From NCBI GenBank assembly GCA_949297215.1, contig CASFRV010000001.1, forward strand, positions 1 through 64,000: a DNA stretch of 64,000 bases, in the 5' to 3' direction. Made by a program: the position numbers and the translations under genes. The notes under the pieces are model-generated. The model made no database searches and was not told the DNA's origin. It saw only the letters and a program-made list of their open reading frames with translations. The stretch is from an uncultured Bacteroidales bacterium (GTDB lineage: Bacteria > Bacteroidota > Bacteroidia > Bacteroidales > Bacteroidaceae). Shown here one piece after another: positions 35,763 through 44,293 of the stretch (its first letter is position 1; every line of letters begins with the position of its first letter).

Positions 35763-36893
35763 TCAGTCGGTTTCTTTAACCGCAGATTGTGCGGCCGCCG
35801 GGCTGTTTGCTTTGAACCATTCCGCGAGGTCTTGGTTCTCGTAGCGCTCAAAGTTGTTGACGGCAGTTTTCAGCGTGAGGAAGCCCACGCGCTCGTGCTG
35901 GCGCAGGTCGGTGATGTTCCCGTCAAGGATGAGGCGTTTGAGCTCCGTCACGCGGTAGCGGCTGATGTATTCGTGGATGTCGTTGTAGCCTTGTGAGCGC
36001 AGGCTCTGAAGCACGAGATGGCGGTTGAAGCCGGCCAAGCGGCAGAGCTTTTCGCGGTTGAAAAGGCAGTCGAGGTAGGGCTTGTCGGTCTGCATGATGT
36101 ATTCCATGGCCTCGAAGCGTTGCAGGTTGGCTTCGTTGAAGTCGTCGCGTTCCGACTTGCTGATGGCCTCGGGAGTGGGCGGTTCCTTCACGGGGCGTAT
36201 GTCGGGGTAGCTGAATCCCTGAATGGCAGGCTTCAGAATGCTGAAAAACATGAACATATTAACCAGCGTGAAGAGCAGGATGTAGCAGTTGAGCGCGACA
36301 AGGTTGAAGCGAACGGTGAGCACTGCGAAGAAAAGGGAGACGAAGCCGAGCGCCGTACCGTAGGTAATCATGTTGCCCGGCAGCTGGAAGCGTCGTACCA
36401 GGCGGTGGGGCAGGCGGAAGATGTTGATGATGTAGTAGCCTGAAAGGATGAGAGCTGCGAAACGCAGGAGGACGTCGCCGCTCAGCAGGTGCTCGCGTAA
36501 ATCATCGGCCGAATGTATTTTCAGGAAGTTGGCCCCGAGGGCGGCTCCCCCCGCATAAAGGAAGATGAAGATGAGCGCCGGGCTGGCATAGCCCCACATG
36601 CGTCCCCATTGCAGGTAGCCGGGCATGCACAGACCAAGGGGGTAGATGCTTTGGAGATAGGAGCAGGCCACAAGATAGATGAGCAGGATGGGGTGGAGCA
36701 TGTCGAGGCGTGGAAAGCTGTCGGCCGTTGCCACGTAGAAAAGCGCCCCGCAATACATCAGGCAGATGAGCAACATGATCCATGCCAGGGAGAGATAACT
36801 GACGCTGCGGCGGGCAAAATAGAACAGTACGAGGCTCATCATGAGATGCGCCGTGGCCGCGAATTCGGTAGTGACTAAAATAAGCGTTTGCAT
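35763..36893 (-). CDS. Membrane protein with 7TM region and AraC-like C-terminal domain
   Basis: 376 residues from the ATG at 36893 (a TTG at 36902 is in frame). About seven transmembrane segments fill residues 1-225. The C-terminal part (about 270-360) reads like an AraC helix-turn-helix region: KLCRLAGFNRHLVLQSLRSQGYNDIHEYISRYRV, then a second, degenerate unit ending FLTLKTAVNNFERYENQ. Membrane-bound 7TM/AraC-type regulators occur in Bacteroidales; the target is unknown, but the divergent glsA-glsB genes are the obvious candidates. A TATTTTTG box at 36900-36907 ends only 6 bases from the start codon, so the mRNA may be nearly leaderless. Confidence 0.75.
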   Translation of the reverse strand: MQTLILVTTEFAATAHLMMSLVLFYFARRSVSYLSLAWIMLLICLMYCGALFYVATADSFPRLDMLHPILLIYLVACSYLQSIYPLGLCMPGYLQWGRMWGYASPALIFIFLYAGGAALGANFLKIHSADDLREHLLSGDVLLRFAALILSGYYIINIFRLPHRLVRRFQLPGNMITYGTALGFVSLFFAVLTVRFNLVALNCYILLFTLVNMFMFFSILKPAIQGFSYPDIRPVKEPPTPEAISKSERDDFNEANLQRFEAMEYIMQTDKPYLDCLFNREKLCRLAGFNRHLVLQSLRSQGYNDIHEYISRYRVTELKRLILDGNITDLRQHERVGFLTLKTAVNNFERYENQDLAEWFKANSPAAAQSAVKETD

Positions 36894-36954
36894 GCGCAGC
36901 AAAAATATGAATTCTTTTTATTATTGTGCGCGCAGGGCGTGAGAAAAATTTTAT

Positions 36955-36962
36955 TACTTTTG
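36955..36962 (+). promoter_or_regulatory. -7 box for glsA
   Basis: TACTTTTG, 22 bases before the ATG at 36985; -33 element not obvious. Confidence 0.45.
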
Positions 36963-36984
36963 CACAGATTTTGTGGCAAGCAAG

Positions 36985-37812
36985 ATGACAGCAACAGGCC
37001 CTTTCACAATAGATATAGCTAAGGTGTTGCGTGACAAAGCCGGCGACAAGGCACGGTATGTGCCGCGATTTGTCGTAGCATGGTTGAAGAAAATCATTCA
37101 TCAAGACCAAGTCAACGAGTTTATACTCGCCGAAGGCGACAAGCAAGGTGTGGAATGGTTGGAAGATTGCGTAAAATATCTTGACATGCGCTTGCAGGTG
37201 GAAGGCGAAGAGAATTTGCCGCCGGCAGGAACGGGACGCTATTGCACGTTTGTGAGCAACCATCCGTTAGGAGGCATTGACGGTGTGGCTTTGGGCGCCA
37301 TCCTGGGCCGCCGATACGAGGGAGAAGTGAAATACCTCGTGAACGATATGCTCATGAACTTGCACGGTTTGGCTCCTATGTTCATACCCATAAACAAAGT
37401 AGGGGCACAAAGCCGCAACTTCCCCCTGATGGTGGAAGAGGGCTTCCGTAGCCGGAACCATATCATCATGTTTCCCGCAGGTCTCTGCTCACGGCGCATC
37501 AAAGGGCAGATATGCGACATTCCCTGGGCGAAAACTTTCGTCGTAAAAAGCGTGGAGACGCGTCGCGACGTGGTGCCCATCCATTTCGGAGGACAAAACT
37601 CAGAATTTTTCTATCGTCTGGCCAATATCAGCAAGCGCCTGGGCATTAAGTTCAATATCGCCATGCTGTTCCTGGTGGACGAGATGTATAAGAATACCCA
37701 CAAGACTTTTACAATCAAAATAGGGAAACCCATTCCTTGGGAGACCTTTGACAAGTCGCGGACGCCCATACAGTGGGCAGCTTATGTGCACGATTTGGTG
37801 TATAAATTATAG
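36985..37812 (+). CDS. glsA: Glycine-lipid O-acyltransferase (PlsC-type)
   Basis: 275 residues from the ATG at 36985; a GTG at 36973 is in frame but leaves almost no leader. The PlsC/LPLAT fold shows as FVSNHPLGGIDGVALG (the NHxxxxD catalytic motif), NDMLMNLHGLAPMFIPIN, and MFPAGLCSRR (glycerophosphate-site-like motif). In Bacteroides thetaiotaomicron the gene pair glsB-glsA makes N-acyl glycine and then O-acylates it to glycine lipids; this gene and its neighbour match that pair in families and adjacency. It acts at the inner membrane with acyl-ACP. Codon usage is more AT-rich than that of flanking operons. Confidence 0.88.
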   Translation: MTATGPFTIDIAKVLRDKAGDKARYVPRFVVAWLKKIIHQDQVNEFILAEGDKQGVEWLEDCVKYLDMRLQVEGEENLPPAGTGRYCTFVSNHPLGGIDGVALGAILGRRYEGEVKYLVNDMLMNLHGLAPMFIPINKVGAQSRNFPLMVEEGFRSRNHIIMFPAGLCSRRIKGQICDIPWAKTFVVKSVETRRDVVPIHFGGQNSEFFYRLANISKRLGIKFNIAMLFLVDEMYKNTHKTFTIKIGKPIPWETFDKSRTPIQWAAYVHDLVYKL

Positions 37813-37860
37813 TAGACAATAACGGAATCCCATCCCGAATCTGTTTCCGACCTATTTATC

Positions 37861-38844
37861 ATGAATATGGAAGAAATCATTCAGCCGGTGGACCGCGAGT
37901 TGCTCAAGCAAGAGCTTACGCCCGCGAGGAAACTGCGTGTTACGAACAAGAGCAATAACAATATCTATATTGTAACGTACCAGCAAGCGCCCAATGTCGT
38001 AATGGAAATTGGTCGTTTGCGGGAGATTGCATTCAGAGCAGCAGGAGGCGGTACGGGAAAACCATACGATTTAGACGAATTTGATACGTGCCCGCACCCG
38101 TACTATCAGTTGATTGTATGGGACCCCGAGGAAGAGCAGATTCTGGGTGGCTATCGTTTCTTGCCCGGAACGGAAATCGAATTTGACGCAGCCGGTCAGC
38201 CCAAGTTGGCAACGGGGCATATGTTCCATTTCTCGGAAACGTTTATCCGCGACTACATTCGCGAGACCGTAGAACTGGGCCGTTCGTTCGTAACGTTGGA
38301 ATATCAGAGCGCGCGTCGCCAGGGAAAAGGACTTTTTGCCCTTGACAATTTGTGGGACGGCTTGGGAGCCTTGACAGTGGTCATTCCCGGCTTGAAATAT
38401 TTCTTTGGCAAGATGACGATGTATCCTTCGTTCAACCGCCAGGCCCGCGACATGATTCTGTTCTTCCTTAATAAGCATTTCGGCGACAAAGACAAGTTAG
38501 TTTACGCCGTCGAGCCGATAAAAATAGAGACTGACAAGGCCATGCTGGAAAAGCTTTTCAGCGAAGATTCTTTCCGTGACGATTATAAAATCCTCAACAC
38601 TGAGGTTCGCAAGCTGGGCTACAATATTCCTCCTCTGGTCAACGCCTATATGGGGTTGAGCCCGACGATGCGCGTCTTCGGGACGGCCATCAATCACGAG
38701 TTTGGCGAGGTGGAAGAAACTGGCATTCTGATTGCCGTCGACGAAATACTGGAAGAAAAGCGTATGCGCCATATCGACTCGTTCGTGGCCGAGCATCCTG
38801 AGGCCACCGATGTATTCAGCGATTTTTACGGTCAGGAGAATTAA
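37861..38844 (+). CDS. glsB: Glycine N-acyltransferase for glycine lipids (GNAT, hemolysin-like)
   Basis: 327 residues. A GNAT-fold protein of the type once labelled putative hemolysin: NIYIVTYQQAPNVVMEIGRLREIAFRA, the DEFDTCPHPYYQLIVWDPEE segment, and VELGRSFVTLEYQSARRQGK are hallmarks shared with ornithine-lipid OlsB and glycine-lipid GlsB proteins. It would transfer a 3-hydroxy fatty acid from acyl-ACP to the amino group of glycine, making commendamide-like N-acyl glycines, which GlsA then acylates. It follows glsA by 48 bases and ends in a shared terminator. Confidence 0.9.
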   Translation: MNMEEIIQPVDRELLKQELTPARKLRVTNKSNNNIYIVTYQQAPNVVMEIGRLREIAFRAAGGGTGKPYDLDEFDTCPHPYYQLIVWDPEEEQILGGYRFLPGTEIEFDAAGQPKLATGHMFHFSETFIRDYIRETVELGRSFVTLEYQSARRQGKGLFALDNLWDGLGALTVVIPGLKYFFGKMTMYPSFNRQARDMILFFLNKHFGDKDKLVYAVEPIKIETDKAMLEKLFSEDSFRDDYKILNTEVRKLGYNIPPLVNAYMGLSPTMRVFGTAINHEFGEVEETGILIAVDEILEEKRMRHIDSFVAEHPEATDVFSDFYGQEN

Positions 38845-38868
38845 GTTTCCAGCTTCCGACACATAATA

Positions 38869-38908
38869 AATCATCCCCGGGCACCTTCTTGGCGTCCCGG
38901 GGATGATT
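38869..38908. terminator. Bidirectional terminator, glsB / rubredoxin
   Basis: AATCATCCCCGGG (38869-38881) pairs perfectly with CCCGGGGATGATT (38896-38908) between two convergent units. Confidence 0.75.
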
Positions 38909-38929
38909 GGTTACAGCCTTTCGTAAGGA

Positions 38930-39094
38930 TTATTCCTCAACGGCTTCAAACATATCCTTTCCCACTCCGCACAATGGGCACACCCAATCGTCGGGGATGT
39001 CTTCAAAAGCCGTTCCGGCGGCGATGCCTCCTTCGGGATCGCCCACTGCCGGGTCATATACCCAGTTGCAAACAGTGCAAACGTATTTCTTCAT
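38930..39094 (-). CDS. Rubredoxin
   Basis: A complete 54-residue gene. Both iron-binding knuckles are present: [12 protein letters not shown] near the N-terminus and [13 protein letters not shown] near the C-terminus, with the usual acidic, [11 protein letters not shown] middle. It is a small one-electron carrier with a single Fe(Cys)4 centre. It begins 30 bases after the superoxide dismutase stop, in the same direction, so both are probably one transcript. In anaerobes rubredoxin feeds electrons to peroxide- and superoxide-reducing enzymes; its partner is not in this window. Confidence 0.95.
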   Translation of the reverse strand: MKKYVCTVCNWVYDPAVGDPEGGIAAGTAFEDIPDDWVCPLCGVGKDMFEAVEE

Positions 39095-39124
39095 GGCAAT
39101 TGCTGTGATTAATGATGAATGATA

Positions 39125-39724
39125 TTAAATGTAGATGTTGCACGAACTGCGCTGCATCCGTTCTTCCACCTTGTTCCAGTCGATCAGTTCCCAAACGGCT
39201 TTCACGTAGTCGGCTCTTTTGTTGCGGTAGTCGATGTAGTAGGCGTGTTCCCACACGTCAATGGTGAGCAGAGGCGTAAGTTCTTTGGTCAAAGGGTTGC
39301 CTGCATTGCTTTCTCCGCTGATGATCAGTTCACACCTGTCGTTGATGCTCAGCCAGGCCCACCCCGAGCCGAAAATGCCGACGGCCGTGTTGAGCAACTG
39401 CTCTTTGAAAGCGTCCACCGAGCCGTATTGGTGAAGGATGAGCTCTTTTAAAACAGAAGTCATGGGATGAGGCGTAGGACTCAGCGTCTCGAAAAAGAAC
39501 GAGTGGTTCCATACCTGCGCTGCGTTGTTGAAGATGGGACCGGAGGCCTTACAGATAATTTCTTCCACAGGCATGTCGGCATAAGGCGTGTTGACAACCA
39601 AGCGGTTCAGATTGTCGACATAAGCCTGTACGTGACGGTCGAAATGATATTCGAGGGTCTCTTCACTCATTCTTGGCGCCAGCGCATTATGCGCGTAGGG
39701 CAGCCGTGGCATTTTGTGTTCCAT
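39125..39724 (-). CDS. sodB: Superoxide dismutase, Fe-type
   Basis: 199 residues. Metal ligands are all present: His in TLEYHFDRH, His in VWNHSFFF, and Asp and His in TIDVWEHAYY. The AAQVWNH signature, with the active-site Gln from the N-terminal domain, is that of iron (or cambialistic Fe/Mn) enzymes. GSGWAWL is conserved. It converts superoxide to peroxide and oxygen in the cytoplasm. A promoter TTG-N20-TATTTTTG lies at 39782-39812. The rubredoxin gene follows. Confidence 0.96.
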   Translation of the reverse strand: MEHKMPRLPYAHNALAPRMSEETLEYHFDRHVQAYVDNLNRLVVNTPYADMPVEEIICKASGPIFNNAAQVWNHSFFFETLSPTPHPMTSVLKELILHQYGSVDAFKEQLLNTAVGIFGSGWAWLSINDRCELIISGESNAGNPLTKELTPLLTIDVWEHAYYIDYRNKRADYVKAVWELIDWNKVEERMQRSSCNIYI

Positions 39725-39781
39725 AAGTATAAGGTTTTTGGGATGAGTGGATTATTATAGCTTTCGCTTGTTCTACGGCTT

Positions 39782-39812
39782 CAAAAATACAATGTTTCCG
39801 TTCTTTATCCAA
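39782..39812 (-). promoter_or_regulatory. Promoter of sodB-rubredoxin
   Basis: Minus strand TTG (39812-39810), 20 bases, TATTTTTG (39789-39782), 57 bases before the sodB start. Confidence 0.65.
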
Positions 39813-39974
39813 GCAATAGTCAGGAAAAAGTGGCAAGTTCTCGTATTTTTGATGATTTTTGGGGTTGAAAATACCATAATGTATGCTATGTAGAGCATCT
39901 GCTTTACACATTGTAAATGTTGGTCGAGTCTTGCAAAATAGGGAGGCGGTTGTTGTCTGCACGGTAGCGGCGAA

Positions 39975-40018
39975 AACAAAAAAAGCGGAAGCCTCTGTAT
40001 GGAGAGAAGCTTCCGCTT
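39975..40018 (-). terminator. Terminator after the small basic protein gene
   Basis: AAGCGGAAGC (39983-39992) pairs with GCTTCCGCTT (40009-40018), followed on the minus strand by a long T-run. Confidence 0.8.
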
Positions 40019-40032
40019 GCCTGGCACGGCTG

Positions 40033-40236
40033 TTATTTCTTTTTATGCCGGTTGGCCCGGCTGCGACGGATGTCGGCTTTCTTTTTGGCCGCTCCCGAGC
40101 CGTGAGCTCCCGTGACGTAGCCTTTCTTTTTGGCTTTTGTCTTGAGCGTCTCTTTCGGCGGAGCCGATTTCGAGCTTTTAAAGACAATGCCGCTCGTCAT
40201 GGCGCGTTCTATTTCTTCTTCGCCTGCTTTGCGCAT
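40033..40236 (-). CDS. Small, highly basic protein of unknown function
   Basis: 67 residues, starting 11 bases after the purH-type gene and ending just before a strong terminator, which argues that it is a real last gene of that unit. The composition is extreme: Lys and Arg fill the C-terminal half (KTKAKKKGYVTGAHGSG, then AAKKKADIRRSRANRHKKK), so it probably binds nucleic acid or the ribosome. No signal peptide. I do not recognise the family. Confidence 0.55.
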   Translation of the reverse strand: MRKAGEEEIERAMTSGIVFKSSKSAPPKETLKTKAKKKGYVTGAHGSGAAKKKADIRRSRANRHKKK

Positions 40237-40247
40237 GGTGTCGTGGT

Positions 40248-41429
40248 TTAATGGTGGAACAAGCGGATGCCCGTGAAGGCCATGGCCATGTTATACTTGT
40301 CGCATGTGGCGATAACGTGGTCGTCGCGTACGCTGCCGCCGGCTTGAGCCACATATTCTACGCCGCTCTTGTGGGCGCGTTCGATGTTGTCGCCAAAAGG
40401 AAAGAATGCATCCGAACCCAGCGATACGCCTTTATTGCGGGCTATCCATTCTTTCTTTTCCTGCATGGTCAACACCTCGGGGCGCTCCGTGAAGAACTGT
40501 TGCCAGGCTCCGTCGGCCAGCACGTCATCGTGGTCTTCAGAGATGTAAAGGTCGATGGTGTTGTCGCGGTCGGCACGGCGTATGTTTTCCACCCAGGGGA
40601 GAGCCATCACTTTCGGGTGTTGGCGCAGCCACCAGATGTCAGCTTTGTTCCCGGCCAGGCGGGTGCAGTGGATACGGCTCTGCTGCCCGGCTCCGATGCC
40701 GATGGCCTGCCCGTCCTTTACGTAGCACACGGAGTTGCTTTGCGTATATTTCAGTGTGATGAGGGCTATCATGAGGTCGCGTTTGGCAAAGTCGGGAATA
40801 TCCTTGTTCACCGTGGGGCGGTTGTCGAATATGGCGGGGTCGCTCAGGTCTATTTCGTTGCGGCCTTGCTCAAACGTGATGCCGAACACCTGTTTGTGCT
40901 CCACGGGAGCCGGGCGATAGCTTTCATCGATGCGGATGACGTTGTAAGTGCCTTTCCGTTTGGCCTGGAGTATTTCCAGGGCCTCGTCGGTAAAGCCCGG
41001 AGCAATCACGCCGTCGCTCACTTCGCGTTTGATGAGCAGGGCTGTAGCCTTGTCGCACGTATCGCTCAGGGCGATGAAGTCGCCGTAGGACGACATGCGG
41101 TCGGCTCCGCGGGCGCGGGCATATGCCGATGCTATCGGCGTGAGGGGCTCCGCAATGTCGTCTACGAAATATATTTTCCGCAACGTTTCGTTAAGAGGCA
41201 GCCCCACGGCAGCGCCGGCAGGCGAAACGTGCTTGAAGGATGTGGCGGCGGGCAGACCTGTCGCAGCTTTCAGTTCGCGTACAAGCTGCCATCCGTTCAG
41301 AGCATCCAGAAAATTGATGTAGCCGGGGCGGCCGTTCAACACTTCGATGGGGAGTTCTCCTTCGGTCATGTAGATGCGCGAAGGCTTTTGGTTGGGGTTG
41401 CAGCCGTACTTCAGCGCCAATTCTTTCAT
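40248..41429 (-). CDS. AICAR transformylase, stand-alone (PurH-like)
   Basis: 393 residues. The AICAR formyltransferase half of PurH is complete: ATSFKHVSPAGAAVG (the KHxxPxG substrate motif), GADRMSSYGDFIALSD, IGIGAGQQSRIHC and GSDAFFPFGDNIERA. It lacks the roughly 200-residue N-terminal MGS-like IMP cyclohydrolase domain of bifunctional PurH, so it would formylate AICAR but not close the ring. Stand-alone forms of this size are known. A separate cyclohydrolase or full PurH must exist elsewhere. A TAACTTTG box is at 41461-41468. Confidence 0.92.
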   Translation of the reverse strand: MKELALKYGCNPNQKPSRIYMTEGELPIEVLNGRPGYINFLDALNGWQLVRELKAATGLPAATSFKHVSPAGAAVGLPLNETLRKIYFVDDIAEPLTPIASAYARARGADRMSSYGDFIALSDTCDKATALLIKREVSDGVIAPGFTDEALEILQAKRKGTYNVIRIDESYRPAPVEHKQVFGITFEQGRNEIDLSDPAIFDNRPTVNKDIPDFAKRDLMIALITLKYTQSNSVCYVKDGQAIGIGAGQQSRIHCTRLAGNKADIWWLRQHPKVMALPWVENIRRADRDNTIDLYISEDHDDVLADGAWQQFFTERPEVLTMQEKKEWIARNKGVSLGSDAFFPFGDNIERAHKSGVEYVAQAGGSVRDDHVIATCDKYNMAMAFTGIRLFHH

Positions 41430-41460
41430 AAGCAGATGGTATTTAGTTCTTTTCTGCGGA

Positions 41461-41468
41461 CAAAGTTA
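41461..41468 (-). promoter_or_regulatory. -7 box for the AICAR transformylase gene
   Basis: TAACTTTG on the minus strand, 32 bases before the start. Confidence 0.5.
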
Positions 41469-41542
41469 CAGATTTTTTCGTGAACGGGCCGAGGCTTTCC
41501 CCGGCGCAGGCGTGAAAGCAAGCGAACTTGGCTGCAACAGAT

Positions 41543-41583
41543 TTCGGGCAGCCTGCTCATGGATATAGAGCCGGCTGCCCGAA
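41543..41583 (-). terminator. Stem-loop after malQ
   Basis: TTCGGGCAGCC (41543-41553) pairs with GGCTGCCCGAA (41573-41583), 37 bases past the malQ stop; no strong U-run. Confidence 0.5.
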
Positions 41584-41619
41584 TGTGCAGGATGGAGTGG
41601 GGAACGCTGCGGCTGCTTC

Positions 41620-44250
41620 TCAACGTCCGCTGAGGGCTATGAGCGAGCGTATTTTCTCGTTGAGGTCAGTGGCTCCGGCCAGCTCTTCGAGCGTGAGGTG
41701 CATGCGGTAGCGCCAATACTGTTGCGGATTGTCGGGGTGGTTGATCTGCTCATCCTTAGGGTGGGGGTGGCACAGACGGGCGTCCGTTGCAAGCCAGTCT
41801 TGCAGGGCAATGAGGCAGAGCATCGAGGGGCTTTCCAGATGCATCCGCACCACTTCTTCGCACACCTCCGGCCCGGCTTCTTCGGGTGCCGGGCCTTCGT
41901 GGTGCAGCACGTCGTGCCAGAAGGCGGCAGCATCGCCGCTTTCTTTCCACCAGAGCCGCAGAGGGGGCATGTCGTGTGTGGCGATGGTGGCCACGGAGAG
42001 ATAGGGATTTTGCGAAGTGTCGTCAAAGCGAACGCCGTAGTGCTTGGGCATTCGTTGTATTTCGAGCGAGAGGATTTGGAGCTTTTCGAGCGTTCCCTTC
42101 ACCGAGGCCGGCACCATGCCCAAGTCCTCGGCGCAAGGCAGCATGGCCGTGCAGCCGGTGACGGCCGGCAGTTTCTGCATGGCCTGTTCTTGCCAGAATG
42201 CGTTGTGGCGGTGATAATAAAAGTCGTCGTAAAGACGGTTGAAAGCCTCCTTGTCGCTGTTGCGCAGCCGCTTGAACGTCTCAGTGTGCTGTGCGGCGAT
42301 GCGGGGGTGGTAGCAGCCCGGGGCGTCCGGGTCTTCTATGAAGAGCACTTCGCAGGCAAAGCTCAGCAGGGCGTTGCGGCGTTTCGTGTCGGCAACGCGG
42401 GCTTCGATTTGCCGTTGCGTGGAGAGTTCGGGCCGTAGCACATAGCGTTTTCCTTCCTGTTGAAAATAGGTACCGATGGAGCGTATTCCCAAGAGTTGTT
42501 GCAGCTGTTCGGCTTCGTCGGCCGGCCACGAGGCGCGGCACAGCGAGCGCACGTCGGCCTTGAAGCCGGCGGCCTGTATTTCGGTCACTGTGAGCGGAAG
42601 AGCCGGGCGAAAATGCCCTAGCAAGCCGTAGATCTGGTCGGTGGGGATTTCCCAGATGCGGAAAAAGCCCAGCACGTGGTCGATGCGGTAGGCGTCGAAA
42701 TAGCGCGCCATGTGTCTGAGCCGGCGGCGCCACCACGTATAGCCGTCGGCTGCCATGGCCTCCCAATTGTATGTGGGGAAACCCCAGTTTTGTCCGTTCA
42801 CGGCAAAGTCGTCGGGCGGAGCGCCGGCCTGTCCGTTGAAGTGGAACAGCGGAGCATCGGCCCAGGCGGGCACACTGCAACGTCCGATGCCGATAGGCAG
42901 GTCGCCTTTCAGGATGATTCCCTTCTCGCGTGTCGTTTCCCGCACGCGGGTCAGCTGCCGGTGGAGCAGATATTGCACGAACGAATAGAAACTCGTCTCT
43001 TTCCGCGCTTCGCCGTTATCGTGCAGCAGGCGTTCCAGCCGGCGTGCGTCGTAGCGGGCATATTCGCCCCATTGGTGAAAGTCGGCCGTACCGTAGAGGT
43101 CGCGCAGGTAGCAGAAAAGCACGTATGGCTTCAGCCAGCGTTTGTTGTCTTGTCGGAAATGGTTGTAAGCCGGGTCTTTCAGAATTTCTCCCCCACACTC
43201 GTTGAAAAGTTCCCGCAGGAACGTCATTTTCAGTCGGAAAGCAGCTTCATAGTCCAGCTTCTTGTGTGCGTTGAGTTGTCTGCCTTCTCTTTCGTGCAGC
43301 ACGTAGGCCGCCGTTTCTTTCCATTCGCGTGGGTCGATGTAGAGCGGATGCAACGCGCAGACGGAGATGCCGCTGTACGGGTACGAATCGCGCCATGTTG
43401 TCGTGGCTGTCGTGTCGTTGACGGGCAGTAGCTGGATGGCTTTCATGCCCACCGAAGCAGCCAGACGCACCAGTTGCAGCAGGTCGCCGAAGTCGCCCGT
43501 TCCGAAGCTGCCTTTGCTGCGCAGCGAGAAGACGGGGACAACCACGCCGGCTCCGCGCCAGGGTCGTATGGGCAGTTTGGGGTGACAGTCGTAGCAGATG
43601 CAGGCCGCTCCTTCTTCCGTTTCGGCTGTTGCTTTTAGGATACGGTTGTCCCCGCTTTCCCATATAGCTTTGTCTGTTCGGTCTTCGGGGCTCCATATAA
43701 ACTTGTATTCGCATCCTTCCCGGAAGTCCTTTGCGTCGAGGGGCAGCATCCATTCATACACACCGGTCCTGACGAGTTTGGGCGCTTTCGACGGTGACCA
43801 TGTTCCCAACCGGTCGCTGCTGCCTGCCACGGCCCAGCGGTATCCGTCGGGGGGCGGAGCGGCTTGCAGCAGCAAAGCGTGTGTGAAAGCCGGAGTTTCT
43901 GTGTTTTCAGCTTTGAAAATACAATGGGTAAACGCCGAACGCAGCAGAACGGAAGGTAAGCCGTCGTCGAGCCAGTGGTCATATATATATAAGGTGTGCT
44001 TACCAAAGAAAGAAAGCTTGCGCGGTGCGCCGTTTTCCGTCCGCAGGGTGTTTCCGTCTGCGTCGCACACGGCGTAATGGTAGTCCATCCGTTCATGGCG
44101 GTTGTCCATTTCCACCTGCCCTTTCCAGAGGTCGCCGTCGTCCGTGTGCAGCCGGAAGCGTTGCTCGGTTCCTTCGGGGGTACGGCAGTCGATGCAGAGG
44201 TCTTCGCCCCATTTTGTCCGGTAGTGCAGGCTAAAATTAAGTATAGTCAT
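41620..44250 (-). CDS. malQ: 4-alpha-glucanotransferase with two N-terminal starch-binding domains (DPE2-like)
   Basis: 876 residues, far longer than the roughly 500-690 residues of common MalQ. Residues about 1-100 and 115-225 are CBM20-like beta-sandwiches (ALLLQAAPPPDGYRWAVAGS and DRLGTWSPSKAPKLVR are typical). The GH77 barrel follows from PVFSLRSKGSFGTGDFGDLL. Catalytic regions: DAYRIDHVLGFFRIWEIP (nucleophile Asp), PCAEDLGMVP (acid/base Glu) and TIATHDMPPLRLWW (third Asp). This layout matches plant DPE2-type enzymes that move glucose from maltose to glycogen or starch-like acceptors. Cytoplasmic, without signal peptide. It is monocistronic with a TATCTTTG box at 44286-44293. Confidence 0.95.
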   Translation of the reverse strand: MTILNFSLHYRTKWGEDLCIDCRTPEGTEQRFRLHTDDGDLWKGQVEMDNRHERMDYHYAVCDADGNTLRTENGAPRKLSFFGKHTLYIYDHWLDDGLPSVLLRSAFTHCIFKAENTETPAFTHALLLQAAPPPDGYRWAVAGSSDRLGTWSPSKAPKLVRTGVYEWMLPLDAKDFREGCEYKFIWSPEDRTDKAIWESGDNRILKATAETEEGAACICYDCHPKLPIRPWRGAGVVVPVFSLRSKGSFGTGDFGDLLQLVRLAASVGMKAIQLLPVNDTTATTTWRDSYPYSGISVCALHPLYIDPREWKETAAYVLHEREGRQLNAHKKLDYEAAFRLKMTFLRELFNECGGEILKDPAYNHFRQDNKRWLKPYVLFCYLRDLYGTADFHQWGEYARYDARRLERLLHDNGEARKETSFYSFVQYLLHRQLTRVRETTREKGIILKGDLPIGIGRCSVPAWADAPLFHFNGQAGAPPDDFAVNGQNWGFPTYNWEAMAADGYTWWRRRLRHMARYFDAYRIDHVLGFFRIWEIPTDQIYGLLGHFRPALPLTVTEIQAAGFKADVRSLCRASWPADEAEQLQQLLGIRSIGTYFQQEGKRYVLRPELSTQRQIEARVADTKRRNALLSFACEVLFIEDPDAPGCYHPRIAAQHTETFKRLRNSDKEAFNRLYDDFYYHRHNAFWQEQAMQKLPAVTGCTAMLPCAEDLGMVPASVKGTLEKLQILSLEIQRMPKHYGVRFDDTSQNPYLSVATIATHDMPPLRLWWKESGDAAAFWHDVLHHEGPAPEEAGPEVCEEVVRMHLESPSMLCLIALQDWLATDARLCHPHPKDEQINHPDNPQQYWRYRMHLTLEELAGATDLNEKIRSLIALSGR

Positions 44251-44285
44251 TCGATAACAGGTTTTTCATGGTACATACTAACTTT

Positions 44286-44293
44286 CAAAGATA
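44286..44293 (-). promoter_or_regulatory. -7 box for malQ
   Basis: TATCTTTG on the minus strand, 36 bases before the start codon. Confidence 0.5.

Larger units (their letters stand above)
39725..40032. other. Intergenic region, sodB promoter and purH-unit terminator
   Basis: 308 bases, AT-rich compared with the flanks. It holds the sodB promoter and the terminator at 39975-40018; I see no gene. Confidence 0.6.

Noticed and set aside
36985-38844. Hemolysin and phospholipid acyltransferase as suggested by old family labels
   Set aside because: The adjacent PlsC-type and GNAT-type pair matches the glycine-lipid GlsA/GlsB pair better than a hemolysin or a phosphatidate pathway enzyme.
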